A stretch of DNA of 64,000 bases from Coprinopsis marcescibilis. Its lineage: Eukaryota; Basidiomycota; Agaricomycetes; Agaricales; Psathyrellaceae. Below are positions 29,401-42,000 of this stretch, piece by piece. The translations under genes and the position numbers were made by a program. The notes beneath the pieces are model-generated. The model saw only the letters and a program-made list of their open reading frames with translations. It was not told the DNA's origin and ran no database searches. Every line of letters starts with the position of its first letter. Position 1 is the stretch's first letter. The DNA is taken from positions 243,303 through 307,302 of the forward strand of contig ML210159.1 of the NCBI GenBank assembly GCA_004369085.1, given 5' to 3'.

Positions 29401-31465
29401 GACAGGTTGCTCCGTAAGTGAGACATTTGTTATAGGGACCATTTTTGACCTTGGCAATAGACGGAAGCGCAAAGTCGGAACACGCCCGAGAACGCTGAAT
29501 TACTACTGTAGGCCACAAAATCAAAATCCTTTGTATCAATGGCATTTCAACTTATAACTCCTCAGACTGGCTGCCGAACCATCTGCTGGTTATTCATATT
29601 CTGCTCGTCTTTGGCCTATTGAATCCCTTCGTCTTGCCTTTTGGCGCCATATACTTCTTCGTCCAATCTGGTAAGACGGTATCTCTCAATTTTAGACTAC
29701 CGCTAATACATTAACTTTAGGAATAATCAAGAATCAGGTAAGAAACAAAGATCCATGTATTCACCTTTTTGTTAACCGACCATTGAAAGTTCATTCATGT
29801 ATATGCTAAACATTACGAAGGAAATGGGAAAATGATACTCATTCGGCTTGTCCGGTACTCTCTGGATGGTAAGTGCTAGATTTCTAATGATTAGTTTAAC
29901 GCTCAATCATTGGTTCAGGACTTACTCTCTCGCTGGTAAATATGACTTGAACGCTTCATGGAATGTCTCTAATTCCCGTGTAGGTCGTTTTCATGGCATA
30001 TATGATAGTCCTCAAGAAGAAAGCCAACCTGGGCGCAGCGGCTTTCCTTGTCATATTTACAATATTGGTCAAGCTACTGTGAGTTAGTCTGGCTCACCTT
30101 GCATCCATTCAACTAACCTTCAAATTCAGAATGACCCGAATGTGTCGAGCTCAGTTTGAGATCGATGATGCTGCCGAGGCTGAAGCTCTTTGTGGGCAGA
30201 GGACCTCGGAAGTACCGACAGATCCCGAAATTAACCCGGACTGTTCGGAAAATAGTCCTCATCAAGAAGGGAAAAACCTCATTCAAACGAACTTCCCAAA
30301 ATCCGTAGCAACGCTGAGGCTTCCACAATGGATGAACTTCTCATACAATAGCCTCCACCAACGCCCCAAGCATAGATACCGACGAAAACCGATACCATTC
30401 AACTCTATTCCTGTACATCAAACAGAAACGGATCCGCGTGCCAAACCAAGCCTCGCCTTACCCGACCAGAAGTCAATTGTACAGAATGGCTTCCCTTGGC
30501 ATGACAAGCCTTGGCACACCTCCAACTCACTACCTACAACCGGCGTTCCTGTACCTACCGCGAGTATGGGACCAGTTGTCAGACATCCCCGTCCACTGGC
30601 CTGGGACGATCAAGATACAGTGGACCTGCCATACAACAACCCGTATTATTCCCGGGCCATCGACAATGTATTGTGGCTACCACGGAATCCCACCGGCGTT
30701 TTGGACCTCGATGACACTGTGGACTTGAAAGTCGCGTTAACTGTGGAGCTTTCGGCGGGACAACTGGGCAGCTGGCTCGGATTATTGCAACGACCTTCTC
30801 CAGAAGAAATTTCCGCCGAGGCAGCTGCCGACCCGCACTCTTCGCCTTCCCATATCATAGCCGTCTCTCCTCCCGTGTCCCTGGCCTCTCTTCCAGAGGT
30901 AAATGGTACGGAAGAGATTGAATTGCCTCCGAGCATTATGAGGCGAGTCAAATCTGGGGAACTCGGTATTGAACAAGCAACACGGCCACGCAAGTCCACC
31001 CTCTCACGACGTCGCTCTAGCACGGGCGATGGCACAAACTCTGGCACACTCCTCGGTCCATCAAGAAGGCGACCAAGTATCCTCAATCTACCGACCATGC
31101 AGTCAGCACTCGATGTCAATCAGGCTCCGGTTCTCCGGGCACGATCAGGCTCGGTTTTATCCGCGCTTCAGTTGTCGCCGATCATCCACAGCACACCCTC
31201 CTCCGAGAACGAGTTCGGCGTGCGCCCGGACACACATGCGCAAGCCGAACTCGTTGTCGCTATGGCGAACGGCTCGAAGCTTTCGCTGGGCCAGAAACAA
31301 ACAGGATCCCAAATTCTTTCCGCCCAACAAGCCATCTTTCACGAAATTCTGGCAGAAGAAGAACAGGCGCTTATTGAACGTCTGCAAGTCGAAGAATCTG
31401 AAACATCGAAATCGAAGTCCACCAAATCCTGGCTTACGTCTTGGATGTTTAGACGGGGTGATTAA
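26477..31465 (+). CDS. CSC1: Csc1/OSCA/TMEM63-type cation channel (DUF221 family)
   Basis: Family members are osmo- or mechanosensitive cation channels; some fungal ones (Rsn1, Phm7) are less well understood. The N-terminus has the expected three membrane segments, including INQTVIAVGITVLCVTG and FWFSLLHTLTTFPLLFPI, with SEDELLKLRGIDAALYVRFL between them. A long cytosolic loop follows, with TVMVSNVPGSLRDEKELKEY and FVTFADPADATRACKYL, the RRM-like fold of this family. The membrane core comes next (FTLFWLFPVSLLVGLVSIQN; LIPLILLLLAKKAHTITTLS). The C-terminal exon (from about 30131) is long, hydrophilic and low in conservation, with two Arg/Ser-rich patches. Between 28560 and 30130 the coding sequence is cut into many small exons, and I could not resolve all joins there. 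The start at 26477 (MGDIQTRPFSKNY) fits the family. Confidence 0.88.
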
Positions 31466-31805
31466 CCACCTGACCAACCACAATCCAGACGCCATCTCCG
31501 CCCCTGATTTCATAATCTACATTCCATTTATACCAACCGCATCTCAACAAAGAATCATCTTCTGTGTATAATAACGCATACAGCACTATCTCATGACCCT
31601 CACGAACAGGCGACGTTGGAAGAATCACGATGTACTACGTGCGATTTATCCGAGCCCGAATTTTATCCTTGCTTTCACGATTCAATTCGAGCGACGGTTG
31701 GCCGAGAATTTGGTCCGCCTCTTCCGTCGTCGATACATAAACATCGTTGTCCCTTGACCTTGGTATTCCCAGTAAGGCTTATCATTTGCCTCATCTTTCT
31801 CAACA

Positions 31806-33187
31806 ATGCTCGGTTTTTCTTGGGTTCTGCTCGCTTTCGCTGCTACTTCCGTCAATGCGGGACGCATTGTCTGGGACGGTAGCTTCAATAATTACACAAC
31901 CCCGGCAGACTTCGATAGATGTATGTGGTGCTTGCGTTGCTCATGGGAACCTTTACTTATTGCCACGTCTTCTAGGGTCCTGGGCGAACCAAGTCGGTAG
32001 TTATCAATGGGTAGGCTCCGCACTAGTAACAACAACGCAAGGGTATAGTTTAACTGGTAAACTTGCAGTACATCAAAGGCAGCGGCCCAACGTCTCGCTA
32101 CCTGAACGTAGACGCTGCATACAAGAATCCGGCCATCACCTCCGAGCAGCGAGGGTTGAAAGTTACCATTGACTCGACTGCAACATGGAATTCTCAAATG
32201 ATGAGGACCGAGCTGATTCCCCAAACCACCGCCAACCTTGGCCAAGGCAATCTCTTCTACCACTTCTCAGTCAAGAGGACCAACACCAACCCACCTGACG
32301 TGCGTCCCTCCGAAACAGTTTGAGACAAGCTCCTGACAGCAGATATGTCGCGTAGCCTACCTTGGAACATCAGGTCATGTTCTTTGAGAGTCACTTTACT
32401 GAGGTCAGTTCCGACGCTTTACTTCGCATCCATTCCATTCAATGTTTTGTCCTTCTATTTCTAGTTGAAGTATGGTGTCGGCTCCAATCCATCAAACCTT
32501 GGCTGGTATGCTGGCGGACAGCAGAGATGGAGCACTCCATTCAGTCCAGACGTGTGGTTTAACTTTGCCTATGATATCAATGTACGCAAATTGACCACCT
32601 ACTAACCTGCTATTTATAACCAACTCACTTCTGAACTTCTAGTTCTCTTCGAGAACTGTTGGCCTTTGGGCTTCTACTGGCGGAAACCCTCTCACCAAGG
32701 TCGTCGAAAACGTGGCTGCTACCACCTTCACCGACTCCCGAGACTTCCACGTCGGAGTCCTCCGAATTGTCAACAGGAATCCCCCCGAAGATTGGTACGT
32801 CAGCGGTGTCTATGTCGAGGAAGGTCCTATCACCACAGCAATTGGCTCTGGCGCCGTCCCCCCGCCTCCACCGCCAGTCCCTACCACCGTGCCACCTAGC
32901 AGCACCGTGGCTCCCCCTCCCCCTCCTGTCTCGACTTCGACACCATCTGGGCCTTTGCAAACCAAATTCGGTCAATGCGGAGGTAATGATTTCGACATTG
33001 ATCTCACGCCAACCTTTGTCTCTGACGTGGTACCCACAGGAACCGGTTACAGTGGTCCCACCAACTGCGAAACTGGATTGAGCTGCGTCGCGGTTGCCCC
33101 TCCTTTCTACTACCAGGTAAGCGTTTTCACTGCACCAGACTCATGTGTCGTAAATTGACCGCTTTAAACCCATTCCAGTGCCAATAA
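31806..33187 (+). CDS. Secreted GH131 beta-glucanase with C-terminal CBM1
   Basis: GH131 enzymes hydrolyse beta-1,3/1,6 and beta-1,4 glucans. The protein begins with a signal peptide (MLGFSWVLLAFAATSVNAG) and continues IVWDGSFNNYTTPADFDRWS, then WANQVGSYQWYIKGSGPTSR, TRTELIP-type and FYHFSVKRTNTNPPD segments, and FESHFTE; this order is characteristic of GH131. The domain ends near YVSGVYVEEGP and is followed by a Pro/Thr/Ser linker (about 32860-32950) and a type-1 cellulose-binding module: FGQCGG, an intron, then GTGYSGPTNCETGLSC and YYQCQ. Short introns interrupt it; the last two lie at about 32983-33039 and 33117-33178. The stop codon lies within CAATAAATAAG, so a polyadenylation-like AATAAA overlaps the end. 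It suggests plant-cell-wall or fungal-glucan turnover. Confidence 0.92.
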
Positions 33188-33413
33188 ATAAGTACTTGTA
33201 GCAGCCTTCAAGTTGCACGGATACTCGCTTGTACATAAAAACTGGAATTCAAACCTTGTTTAAACCTTGACGCTAATACCATACTGAACGACGCATCACG
33301 ACTATATTTATAGATCTCAGAAGATACAAGTCCCAAGGATCATCTTGGCATAAACTATTTGGCTGAATGCTTAGATCCTACTATGTAGTGGAAGAAGATA
33401 GGAGAAAACAAGA

Positions 33414-34288
33414 CTATGCGGTAAGAGCTGAAGCGCACAACGTTAGTTGGCATTGGACTGACAGATGCGACTAGAACACAAAAATACGCACCGATAACAC
33501 CACATGCAGCTCTGCCTCCCGCATTCCCAGTGGTCAGTGAGTCTTGATTGCCTCCTAGACCAAGGTCATCGGTTCCCTAGATGCAAAGCGCTTCAGAAAC
33601 GTCAAAGCCGAGACAATAGTCGAGAAGAACTTACAGCGTGGAGCACGACAGCGCGGCTACGAAAGACGAGGTCAGCACCTTGATGAATAGTCGTACGAAA
33701 CATGGATTGGCGTACCCAATGATGCTGTAAGCACCGTTCAAAGAGATCAAACGGTCCTCGAAGCTGAGGATGGCCACTCCAGTTTCATTTGTCTTGATGT
33801 TGCCAAGGTCACCCACGTGTCGATCCTTGGAGGTAGGCGCACCATGGGTTCTGTTCAAGGGGTTGTAGTGAGGTCCAGCAGATGCGCATCCGTTGGTCAA
33901 GTCACCGGCTTGGCTATTAATTTGGTCGTAGTTAGCAACCGATCACCAAGGCCGGGACAATTGGCTGGTACTCACTGAACATGGAAGCCTCGAAGGCTGT
34001 TGGCGTCAAGGCCAGTGAGCTCACCGGTGATCTTGACAGGGCTGGTCTTCGTTGCTTGTTGGAAGTACACAGTTCCCTTCGCGGTTCCTGCTCCGCTCAA
34101 AACAACAACAGCCTATTGGGAGTGTTACTAACTTGTTCCTCTTACAAGGTGATTTCAGGTACCTTTGTGACGAGCGGGGCCGCTGGTGGTTGGGGGATGA
34201 ATGGATGCCAGAAGAGGCCATATGCCGGGGAAACCATAGCCGAAGCAGCCAAGGTGAGCAAGGCATAGAGAGATAGTTTCTGCTGCAT
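33414..34288 (-). CDS. Secreted Cu/Zn superoxide dismutase
   Basis: It converts superoxide to oxygen and hydrogen peroxide. The start [20 protein letters not shown] is a signal peptide, followed by a proline-rich spacer ending in LVTK. After the first intron the fold begins ([17 protein letters not shown]). All metal ligands are visible once exons are joined: FHVH, HYNPLN, HGAP, RHVGDLG and VVLHAGTDDLG, plus GCASAG and GGRAACGVI for the disulfide and active-site Arg. In unspliced DNA the second copper His looks like Gln because the codon is split by an intron (CA|C). The last intron leaves a tiny exon coding ALTA and the stop. A TATATA motif lies 91 bp upstream of the ATG. It has the same intron layout as the neighbouring SOD at 34882-35824. 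Confidence 0.92.
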
Positions 34289-34378
34289 GATGAAACGTGC
34301 TGTTTGGATAAGATAACGAGTTAGTGGGGGCAAGGACGAAGCGTGCTTGAGGAGAACAAAGGGGCAGTTCCTGAGCCT

Positions 34379-34384
34379 TATATA
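34379..34384 (-). promoter_or_regulatory. TATA-like box of the secreted SOD gene
   Basis: TATATA lies 91 bp upstream of the SOD start codon at 34288, a usual distance for a fungal core promoter. Assigned from sequence and position only. Confidence 0.5.
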
Positions 34385-34881
34385 GCTCCACTTTGGTTGA
34401 ATTCGTTAGGTCATGCCAAAGTCATGGCCCAAGCTTCGCAACACGCGACAAGTGCCACCTTCGGAGCGGCCAGTAACCAGGCTACATCGCCCCGGATCGG
34501 TTCCATTTCTGCGTTATTACGGAGATTCAGAAACCTGAAGGTTCCTCGAGGCAATTCTCCGTGAGCTCGTGGCAAAGGGCCTGAACGTGCCCGGAATCCG
34601 TGTAGCCAGAGATAGCCTATTATGCCTATTATGCCTGTTCCAGACACACTTCATCAAATTGATCACTGTCGATCATACTGCATCATTTTAACGACAAATC
34701 CATTTGCATGTACACTAATGGAGGCAAGAATGAGTAACCAATGGGATCCAATGAGTAACGAAGGGTAGCAACATAGGAATAGATGCCTTTCAGCCAACCG
34801 AAGATGTTTTTATTTGCCAAACGAAACATGTTAAAGCCTCATCAAATCCATGAAACATTTTGGACCGACGCAAGGCCGAAA

Positions 34882-35824
34882 TTACGACTTGGATAGTCCT
34901 GCGTTCGATAGCCGGGAGTAGAGAAGGCAGCCAACATTAGCGCAGAAGCAAACAGAAGTTGGTTCAAGAAGCGCACCAATGATACCGCATGCAGCCCTGC
35001 CCCCTGCGTTCCCGGTCTTCAAGGATTCTTGGTTATCTCCCCGACCGAGGTCATCCGTCCCCTACTGGAGCTTCAGGACAAGGTTCAAAAATAAACCACA
35101 CCACTCACCGTATGCAGTACGATTGAGCGTCTATATTGTAGTGACCAGTGAATAGGGAGAATCGTTTAGGAGAATTAAATCACGATGAATGGAAGCAAGA
35201 AAATCATCGCGAAACGTACCCGACGATGCTCAGTGGACCGTTCAAGGAGATAAGAGAGTCATCGAAGGAGAAATTAGCTTCGCCAGCCTCGTTGGTCTTG
35301 ACATTTCCAAGGTCCCCTACGTGACGGTTTAAGTCAGAAGGTGCCCCATGATTTTTGCCGAATGGGTTGAAATGGGCGCCAGCGGAGATGCAGCCATCAG
35401 ATAAATCTCCCGTTTCGCTATCGTAACAACCAATTGGAATGAGCAGTTAATCTGGAACGTCAGATGCTCAAAGCACTCACTGGACGTGAAATCCCCGGAG
35501 AGAATTTGGATCGAGTCCTTTGAGTGTGCCTGTAACCTTTACAGGTGTCTTGTTTGAGGACTGCTCAAAGACGACAGTCCCGGTAATCCCACCGTCGCTT
35601 TTAAGCACGACAATTGCCTGTAGTACGACAACAAAGGTGGCCCTTTCAGTTGAGAGCCAATGTCATTAGTAGCCAATCCGTAATTTTACTTTGGTGACAA
35701 GAGGCGCCGAATCTCCTCGTGCGAGCAGCGCGTAGCCGACGAATAAGACCGCCAGGAGTGTCAATACCCCGAGGATAATCGGTTTCTGCGACTTTGGTTT
35801 GAGTCCGTGGTGGTACGAGTCCAT
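34882..35824 (-). CDS. Membrane-anchored Cu/Zn superoxide dismutase
   Basis: Paralogue of the adjacent secreted SOD. The start at 35824 gives [15 protein letters not shown], then one hydrophobic helix ([20 protein letters not shown]) and [11 protein letters not shown] basic, uncut N-terminus before a single helix predicts a type II signal anchor, with the enzyme facing the lumen or outside. The catalytic part is complete: GFHVH (His codon split by an intron), [39 protein letters not shown] and GGRAACGII. The first intron falls after LVTK and the last right after CG(I/V)I, as in the neighbour, so the pair arose by tandem duplication. The final exon codes LSKS if the last intron is removed, or a longer tail if it is kept; both end at 34882. 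Confidence 0.88.
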
Positions 35825-37199
35825 GGTTAAGAAGTGATTCTAGCGAGGAAAGGTTGAGTTCAAGGGCTTCATATCTCTCCAGCTGCTCCGTCAGCGATTC
35901 GTCATCGAATATGTCCCAAGTCGACAGGAATAGCACGCGGTAAAATTGGACGGCGGGTGAGAGTCCGAGGAGGACTGTGATGTCAGCCGTAGAGTCCAAT
36001 CAGAGCTATTGAATTGTACCCTCTTGGCGAGCATAACAAGGAGGACCAAAAGCAGGTTATGGGCCAGTAGAGGTCCAGATGGATGTCTAGGTGAGCCATG
36101 GGACCAGTATTCGAGACCTTACGCTCAAGAAGCAGAAAAAACTCCGATTTGCAGGGGTTCGATTTGAACGGTCGCGATGTTGACTGCTAGGGTTCAGGGA
36201 GAGACAGTTGCGGTTCGCTCATTTCAGCCCTTTCCTGGACGGTCGGCGAAGCTGAAACGCGTGTCGCACGAAGAAAGGGTTTGGAAATGAAGAATGCTTC
36301 GCGATTAACAGGGCGGTGACCATACGCGAGCCTCGAGGCATCTGGATACTTGCGCCGTTTCAGCTGGCGAATTCAGACCCTGTATCTAGCTAATCGTGTG
36401 TGCAGCCTCTAAATTACTCTGGAGGCACGCACTCGCCAGGACCAGGGTGACTTGTTGCACATTTTGGGCTTGACTTATCAGATTGTCTTCCCCCTGGACA
36501 TGAGGCTTACTATTCGGCTTACAGACACCGCACCCCAAGTCCATAGTCCGGAAGTGGGTCATTCAGACAAATGGCTGGGAGGACGCAGCCCCGCAGCTGT
36601 GACGCAGCGACCAGGAGACCAGGAGGCTGTTTCTCGCTTCACTCTCACTTCAAGATACAAACTTACAGATTGCTCACGCTATGTGCACGCTGCGTATCCG
36701 CAGCCCTTAACTCGAAGAAGCATCCACTGCCACGGACCACAGTCAGAAGGCATGCCATTACTCATCTCCTTTCCGATTCCCGATGCAAACGACCTCGCCA
36801 TTTGCACTGGGAGATCGAGCCATCTTATCCATATCTCTCAACACGAGGGGACCGCGATCGTTCTGTGTACGTGTACATTGTTATTGGCTAGTAGTGGTTA
36901 TAGTAAGGGGTGCAACAGCAACACCGGTAACGTTCCAGGAAGGATGGTATGAGTATCTACCCTCCACGATAAACAGGTCAGGAAGAGCATGAAACGGGGA
37001 AGCATACTAGAAGGATAAATAGTTATCTAAAGTCCTTACTTTTGGCGTCGTAAAGATATACAGAAAAAGCGTAGAAGCCAATAGGAGCGCCCACCCCAGC
37101 AACTCAAAGCACCGCCTCAAAGAGTAGGTGTTCAAATGTAAGGACCGGAAATGTACTGCGTACAAAGAAATGAGAGAAGAAAAAAATGAGCGTCGATGA
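35825..37199. other. 1.4-kb region without a gene
   Basis: Promoter side of the membrane-anchored SOD (left) and 3' side of the VAP gene (right). ORFs such as plus 36452-36952 overlap in several frames and show no family pattern. Nothing further is seen. Confidence 0.6.
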
Positions 37200-38525
37200 T
37201 TAGAAGAAGATATACGTCATGAAGAACACGGAGAATGCAATGACGATGACGACGTTCAGAGGGACGCCGTCGGGTTGTGTAAGGGGTTCGTCAACCGCTG
37301 TCTGAATGTCAGTCTCAGCATTGCTGAGGTTGTCAGATGACCGTCTCCTCCTCTGGCGCAGCTCGTTCTCTTGCTGCTGCTCAGCAAGCCTACGGGCGTA
37401 TTCGTCCTTTAACCTGCCGATTTCTGAACGGAGTTCGTTGTTTTCGGCGTAAAGCTGTTGGTTGATCGGGTTTTCCTTGGTTATAACAGTGACGGCAGGC
37501 GAAGGAGGTTCTGCGACAGTCTCCTGGACAGGTGAAGGTTGGACGACGGGGGCTGCAGATGGCACAGCTTCACGGACGGCAGGCGGAGGTGTTGGGGCAC
37601 GGTGAACAGGCTCATTCACAACAGGAATATCATATGAAGGTTGGTGTTGTTGTGGTTGTGGGTCCTGTGATGCTTCTCGTGCAACCGAAAAGTCGGCGGG
37701 AGGCGGCGTGGACGGACGGCGAGGCTCTTCTAGGGGAGGGGGAGCGGCAAATGTTGGAATTGCTTGATGGCCATTGGCAACTGGTGGTTGACGGACGGTA
37801 TCAAAGTTCTAACCCAAAGTCAAACGTATGGCACACTAGATCCAGACCTGAAACTCACCACGTCGCTCTGATTCAGAATGGACGACTGGTTGTGAGCCGT
37901 CTCATCCTCCTCCTCCAAAGTCTGACCCTCTGCAGGCAAGAATGCCACACGCAGCTTCTGTTGATACACCTTGCCTTCTTCATTCGCATCGGTACTCGCC
38001 CACTAAAAGACCAAAAAAAACCCGGTCAATACATGGGTCGGAAGACAGCCGGGGGTACACACAATGTCCTGCAGAGACATCGTCTCTTTGTCCTGGGTGA
38101 TCACCGTGCTTTGAATGAGGAACTTGTCCTTGCATTTAGTGTTCAGGGGTGGTTCTTCTTTTAGTGCCTGGAGCATAACTGCAAAATCTGGTTTGCCACT
38201 TGAAGAAAACGGGCGGCTATAGTGGTGACGCACCCGCAACCTCTAAACTCTCTCCGGGCTCCACACGACCAGAATTCGGGCGTACACAGTACAGCTAGGG
38301 GTGTTCAGCAGGGCGCCATCGCGTCGAAAGCACACGAATGTACCTTTGGAGCGGTGGTCTTGACTTTGAAGGCAATTGGGTTAACATTGTTATTCGTAAT
38401 GGTAAGGGAGCGTTTGACGAGCTGGGTCAAAGGTCCTTGAAAGCGGTTAGAATGGTTGAAAGGGAGTAAGACGCGAACATACTCCTAAAACCGAGAGTAT
38501 TCGGAGGATTGAGCGAGACGGACAT
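37200..38525 (-). CDS. SCS2: VAP/Scs2-type MSP-domain ER protein
   Basis: VAP proteins are tail-anchored in the ER membrane and hold FFAT-motif lipid-transfer proteins at contact sites. The MSP domain is N-terminal: MSVSLNPPNTLGFRRPLTQL, then LTITNNNVNPIAFKVKTTAP, YCVRPNSGRVEPGESLEVAV and FLIQST, which covers the FFAT-binding surface. A Pro/Thr-rich linker follows. A coiled coil (QLYAENNELRSEIGRLKDEY and onward) precedes the C-terminal hydrophobic tail VVIVIAFSVFFMTYIFF that ends the protein, as in a tail anchor. The start is set by the MSP pattern. Introns are short; the first coding exon is only 43 nt (38525-38483). Its 3' end is 1.4 kb from the SOD gene, and its 5' end faces the ABC transporter 3' end. 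Confidence 0.93.
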
Positions 38526-39042
38526 CTTGAAGCGGGTTGGAAGAGGATGGTGGAAGGAGAGATGATTGGCAGTCGGGGGGACCAACGGTGGACTGGACAC
38601 GTGGTCTGGGACCTGACTGATCTCACCCTGCGAAACAGACCCAAACTCTGCCCCGCTGCGAATTCCCAGTCCACCACCGAGCACGGAACCCACAGTCGAC
38701 ATTCTCGGATTCATGCTTGCCATTGCTTGTCCTTTTCAATGCAGGGGGATCGACAAAGTTACTTGCCAACCCAGTTACACCTCACGGTCACTTTAAAGCG
38801 ATTCTTTCTCCAGCCTCGTGTGAGATGCATGTCCACCGATTCTATTAAACGCTATCTTACTGAACGAGTCGGGGTATGCAAAAAAACCGCCAGTTCCTAC
38901 CTAAAAATGAATAAAAAGACTAGTAATATAGTATATACGGAGAAGGTCGAAGATGACTACTAGATGTGATTGAAAGCATTGCTTAAATGACATAAAAACT
39001 TGCAAACCTATTTGCTGGTCATTAAAAGTGGTGGTGGTTTAT

Positions 39043-42000
39043 CTACTCGTTCTTGCTGAGTGCTTGGAGTTGAACGTATTCGTAATAGTCTCCTCGTTTG
39101 GCGATCAATTGGTCGTGAGTTCCGGATTCGCTGACACGGCCTTCTTTAACAAAGTAGCTATCAAAACGAGGTAAGTCATGAGTTGATACAAGCAAGTTCG
39201 TGTTTCAGCTCCACTTACATGCAGTCTGCGTTTTGGATGGTAGATAATCTATGGGCGATAGCGATCGTGGTTCGTCCTCTGGAGGCTTGATCAAGTGCAG
39301 CCTGGACGACCTTCTCAGAGTTGGAGTCCAAAGCGGAGGTGGCCTAACAGAACGCAGAATCAGTGCATGATCATACGCGTTATCGATTCACCCACCTCAT
39401 CTAGAAGTAGAACTTTGGGATTACGGAGCAGGGCACGCGCGATGGCGATACGTTCTAAGTAACCGGAAACAGTCAGTAAATGTGACAAGGTTAATCAAGC
39501 CCGAAATGAAAGTGCTCACGTTTCTGACCACCAGAGAGCTGAGAGCCTTTGCCACCAACTTCAGTCTCAAAGCCACTGCAGGAATATTGTGAATTTGACA
39601 TTTTGATAACATGAGAGAAAAAACGTACTCAGGCAGCGAGTTGATAAACTCAAGAATGTTGGCATCTCTGCAGGCAGCTTCAATCTCTTCCTGAGTGACC
39701 TCTTCTACGGGCTTGATGGCTCCAAGAAGGATGTTGAATTTGACAGTGCCGGCATAAAGCGTGGGTTCTTGAGACACGAGGGCAATCTGCTTGCGATATT
39801 CTTGAACGTTGAGCTCATTGGTCTTCTCCCCATCGAGCTACAAACAAACATTCAGCATACGAAAAAAACTCATCAGGACCTAGACCAACTCACATAGATT
39901 TCTCCGGCAAGTGGATCATAGAACCTTTCGATCAGTTGGATGCTGGAAACGCGCGCGGGCACCATCAGCACCATCTATGATCAAACGCAACATGAAACTT
40001 ACACAGTACTCTTGCCAGATCCACTGGCTCCAACCAAGGCAATGTAGGTACCGGGCTGGACTTCAAACGAAAAGTCACGCAAAACGCGGACGCCGGGTCG
40101 GGTGGGATACCTAAAGTGAATGTTCTCGAAACGCAAGTGGCCCTTGACGAGAGCGGTGTCAAGCTTCTTTCCAGATTCCGAGTTGGCATCGATTTCTGGG
40201 ATGGAGTCCAACAACTTGATGATATCTGAACCTGCACCCTTGGCGGAAGAGACGTCGGGCACGAAGGAAAATACATTTCCGGCTTGGATGGCACCGAATG
40301 TCGTACTCTACATCACAAAGGCAACGATCAGTAAAAAAAAAAAAGTACGGCCACCGAAGTCACGTACCATGAGACCAACGAAGAACTGGAAGGTTGAGAT
40401 CTCGCCGGTGGCAATCAATGTTGATCCGAACCAGAAGATAAGTGCGATCACGAAGAAGACGGTAGACTGAGAGAACGAGTAGAGGCCTTGACTCCATAGG
40501 GAGGATTTGTTGGACCTCTTGAGTGGACCCTCCAAACTTTCACTGTATAGGCGCAAGCAATCATCTTCACGAGTGAGGGAAGCAACAGTCCGGATGGAGG
40601 CAGCAGCTTCGCAAGCCAGTTGGGCAGATTCTTCGTGTTCTTTCTTGTTGACTTGATCCTTCAAGACGACGACACGCTATGAGGGTACGAATCAGTACTT
40701 ATCAACCAATATAGTAAAGCAAAGGACGAACCAAGCGAATGTAACCAGGAGAAACCAGAACAGGGATGCAAGCTATTAAATAAACGATCAGCACATTCAT
40801 TTCACACCTGGCAATAAACACACATACCCATTCCGACAAGACCAACCTTCCAGACAAACGCAAGACCAAGGACGGATCCAAGGATGAGGGTGGCGAAGGA
40901 TTGGACGATCGCACCCAAAGTAACACCAGCCAGACCGTTGACTTTTTGTGGGTTGTCGCTCAACTTTGCGGTCAAAGTGCCAGTCTATAAGGCATACATG
41001 AGTAATCACATACAACCAAGGCCGAGGGGATTCATCTCACATTGTTCTCGTCGCGGTCAAAGTATTCAACTACAGCGACATTAGCAATTATTGAAAGCAA
41101 TAGAATACTTCAAACTCACTGTCTTGTCTGAGGATAGCCTTGAAGCTCAACGTGCGCAATCGGGCAGTCAAAGCAGAGGCCGCGGCGGAAAACATGTGGT
41201 TGGTGACACCAATCGACACGGTAGAAACGATGGCGATAATGAAGAACCACAGTGCGTTTCTGTCGCCATTGAATCGGAGTAGAGCGCGGGATTCATCGTT
41301 GGTGGGGTCCACCTGGAAGCCTTCGATGGCCTTGGCAAACACGATACCAAAGGCAGGGTAGACGCATCCGGTGACTGAAAAAGGGGTAAGCGAGTTGATG
41401 TTATGCACTTTAACGGAAATACTCACCGACGGCGCCGAGAGTACCCAATGCATATTTTGGCCATTGGTCCCGCACGAGCAACCCCATTCGCTTGAAAAGG
41501 TATGGCAAGCTGTGGTCGCCCTGTTCCTTCTTGTCTCCTTGTTCTTGTTTTCTTTGCTCAATGATTTCGCTAGCGAGTGACCGTCCGGTGTTGCGTCGAC
41601 CAAGAGGAACTTCTTCGCGGGCAGCCTTCTCGATAGCAGTCTCCCCAGTATCCGAGCCTTCGGGGGTATCCTCAATTGCTTGGGCATCCTGAGCCTCACG
41701 AAGCTTCTGGGCCTGCACCAATCGCGCGTATGCACCCTCAGATGCCAACAGTTCGTTGTGAGTACCGGATTCCAAAACCTGTCCGTCACCCATAACATAG
41801 ATGATATCAGCGTCCTTGATCGTGGACAGGCGGTGGGCAATGGTAATTGTTGTGCGACCTGTAAACAGAGCAACGGTCAACCAATGTTCGACGAAATCAG
41901 ATTATCAGAAAGACGACACATACCAGCAGCAGCCTTATCGAGAGCATCTTGCACAACACCTTCAGATTGAGTATCAAGCGCGCTAGTAGCTTCATCAAGC

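Noticed and set aside
33960..34010. Apparent loss of a copper-binding His in the secreted SOD (FHVQ instead of FHVH)
   Set aside because: The codon is split by an intron: CA before GTGAGT joins C after the acceptor TAG, restoring His.
36150..36185. GGGTTCGATTTGAAC string resembling a tRNA B box
   Set aside because: The flanking bases cannot form a T-arm stem on either strand and no A box or acceptor stem is near.
36452..36952. Plus-strand ORF of 166 codons
   Set aside because: Two other frames are open over the same stretch, and no domain, signal peptide or intron pattern supports coding.
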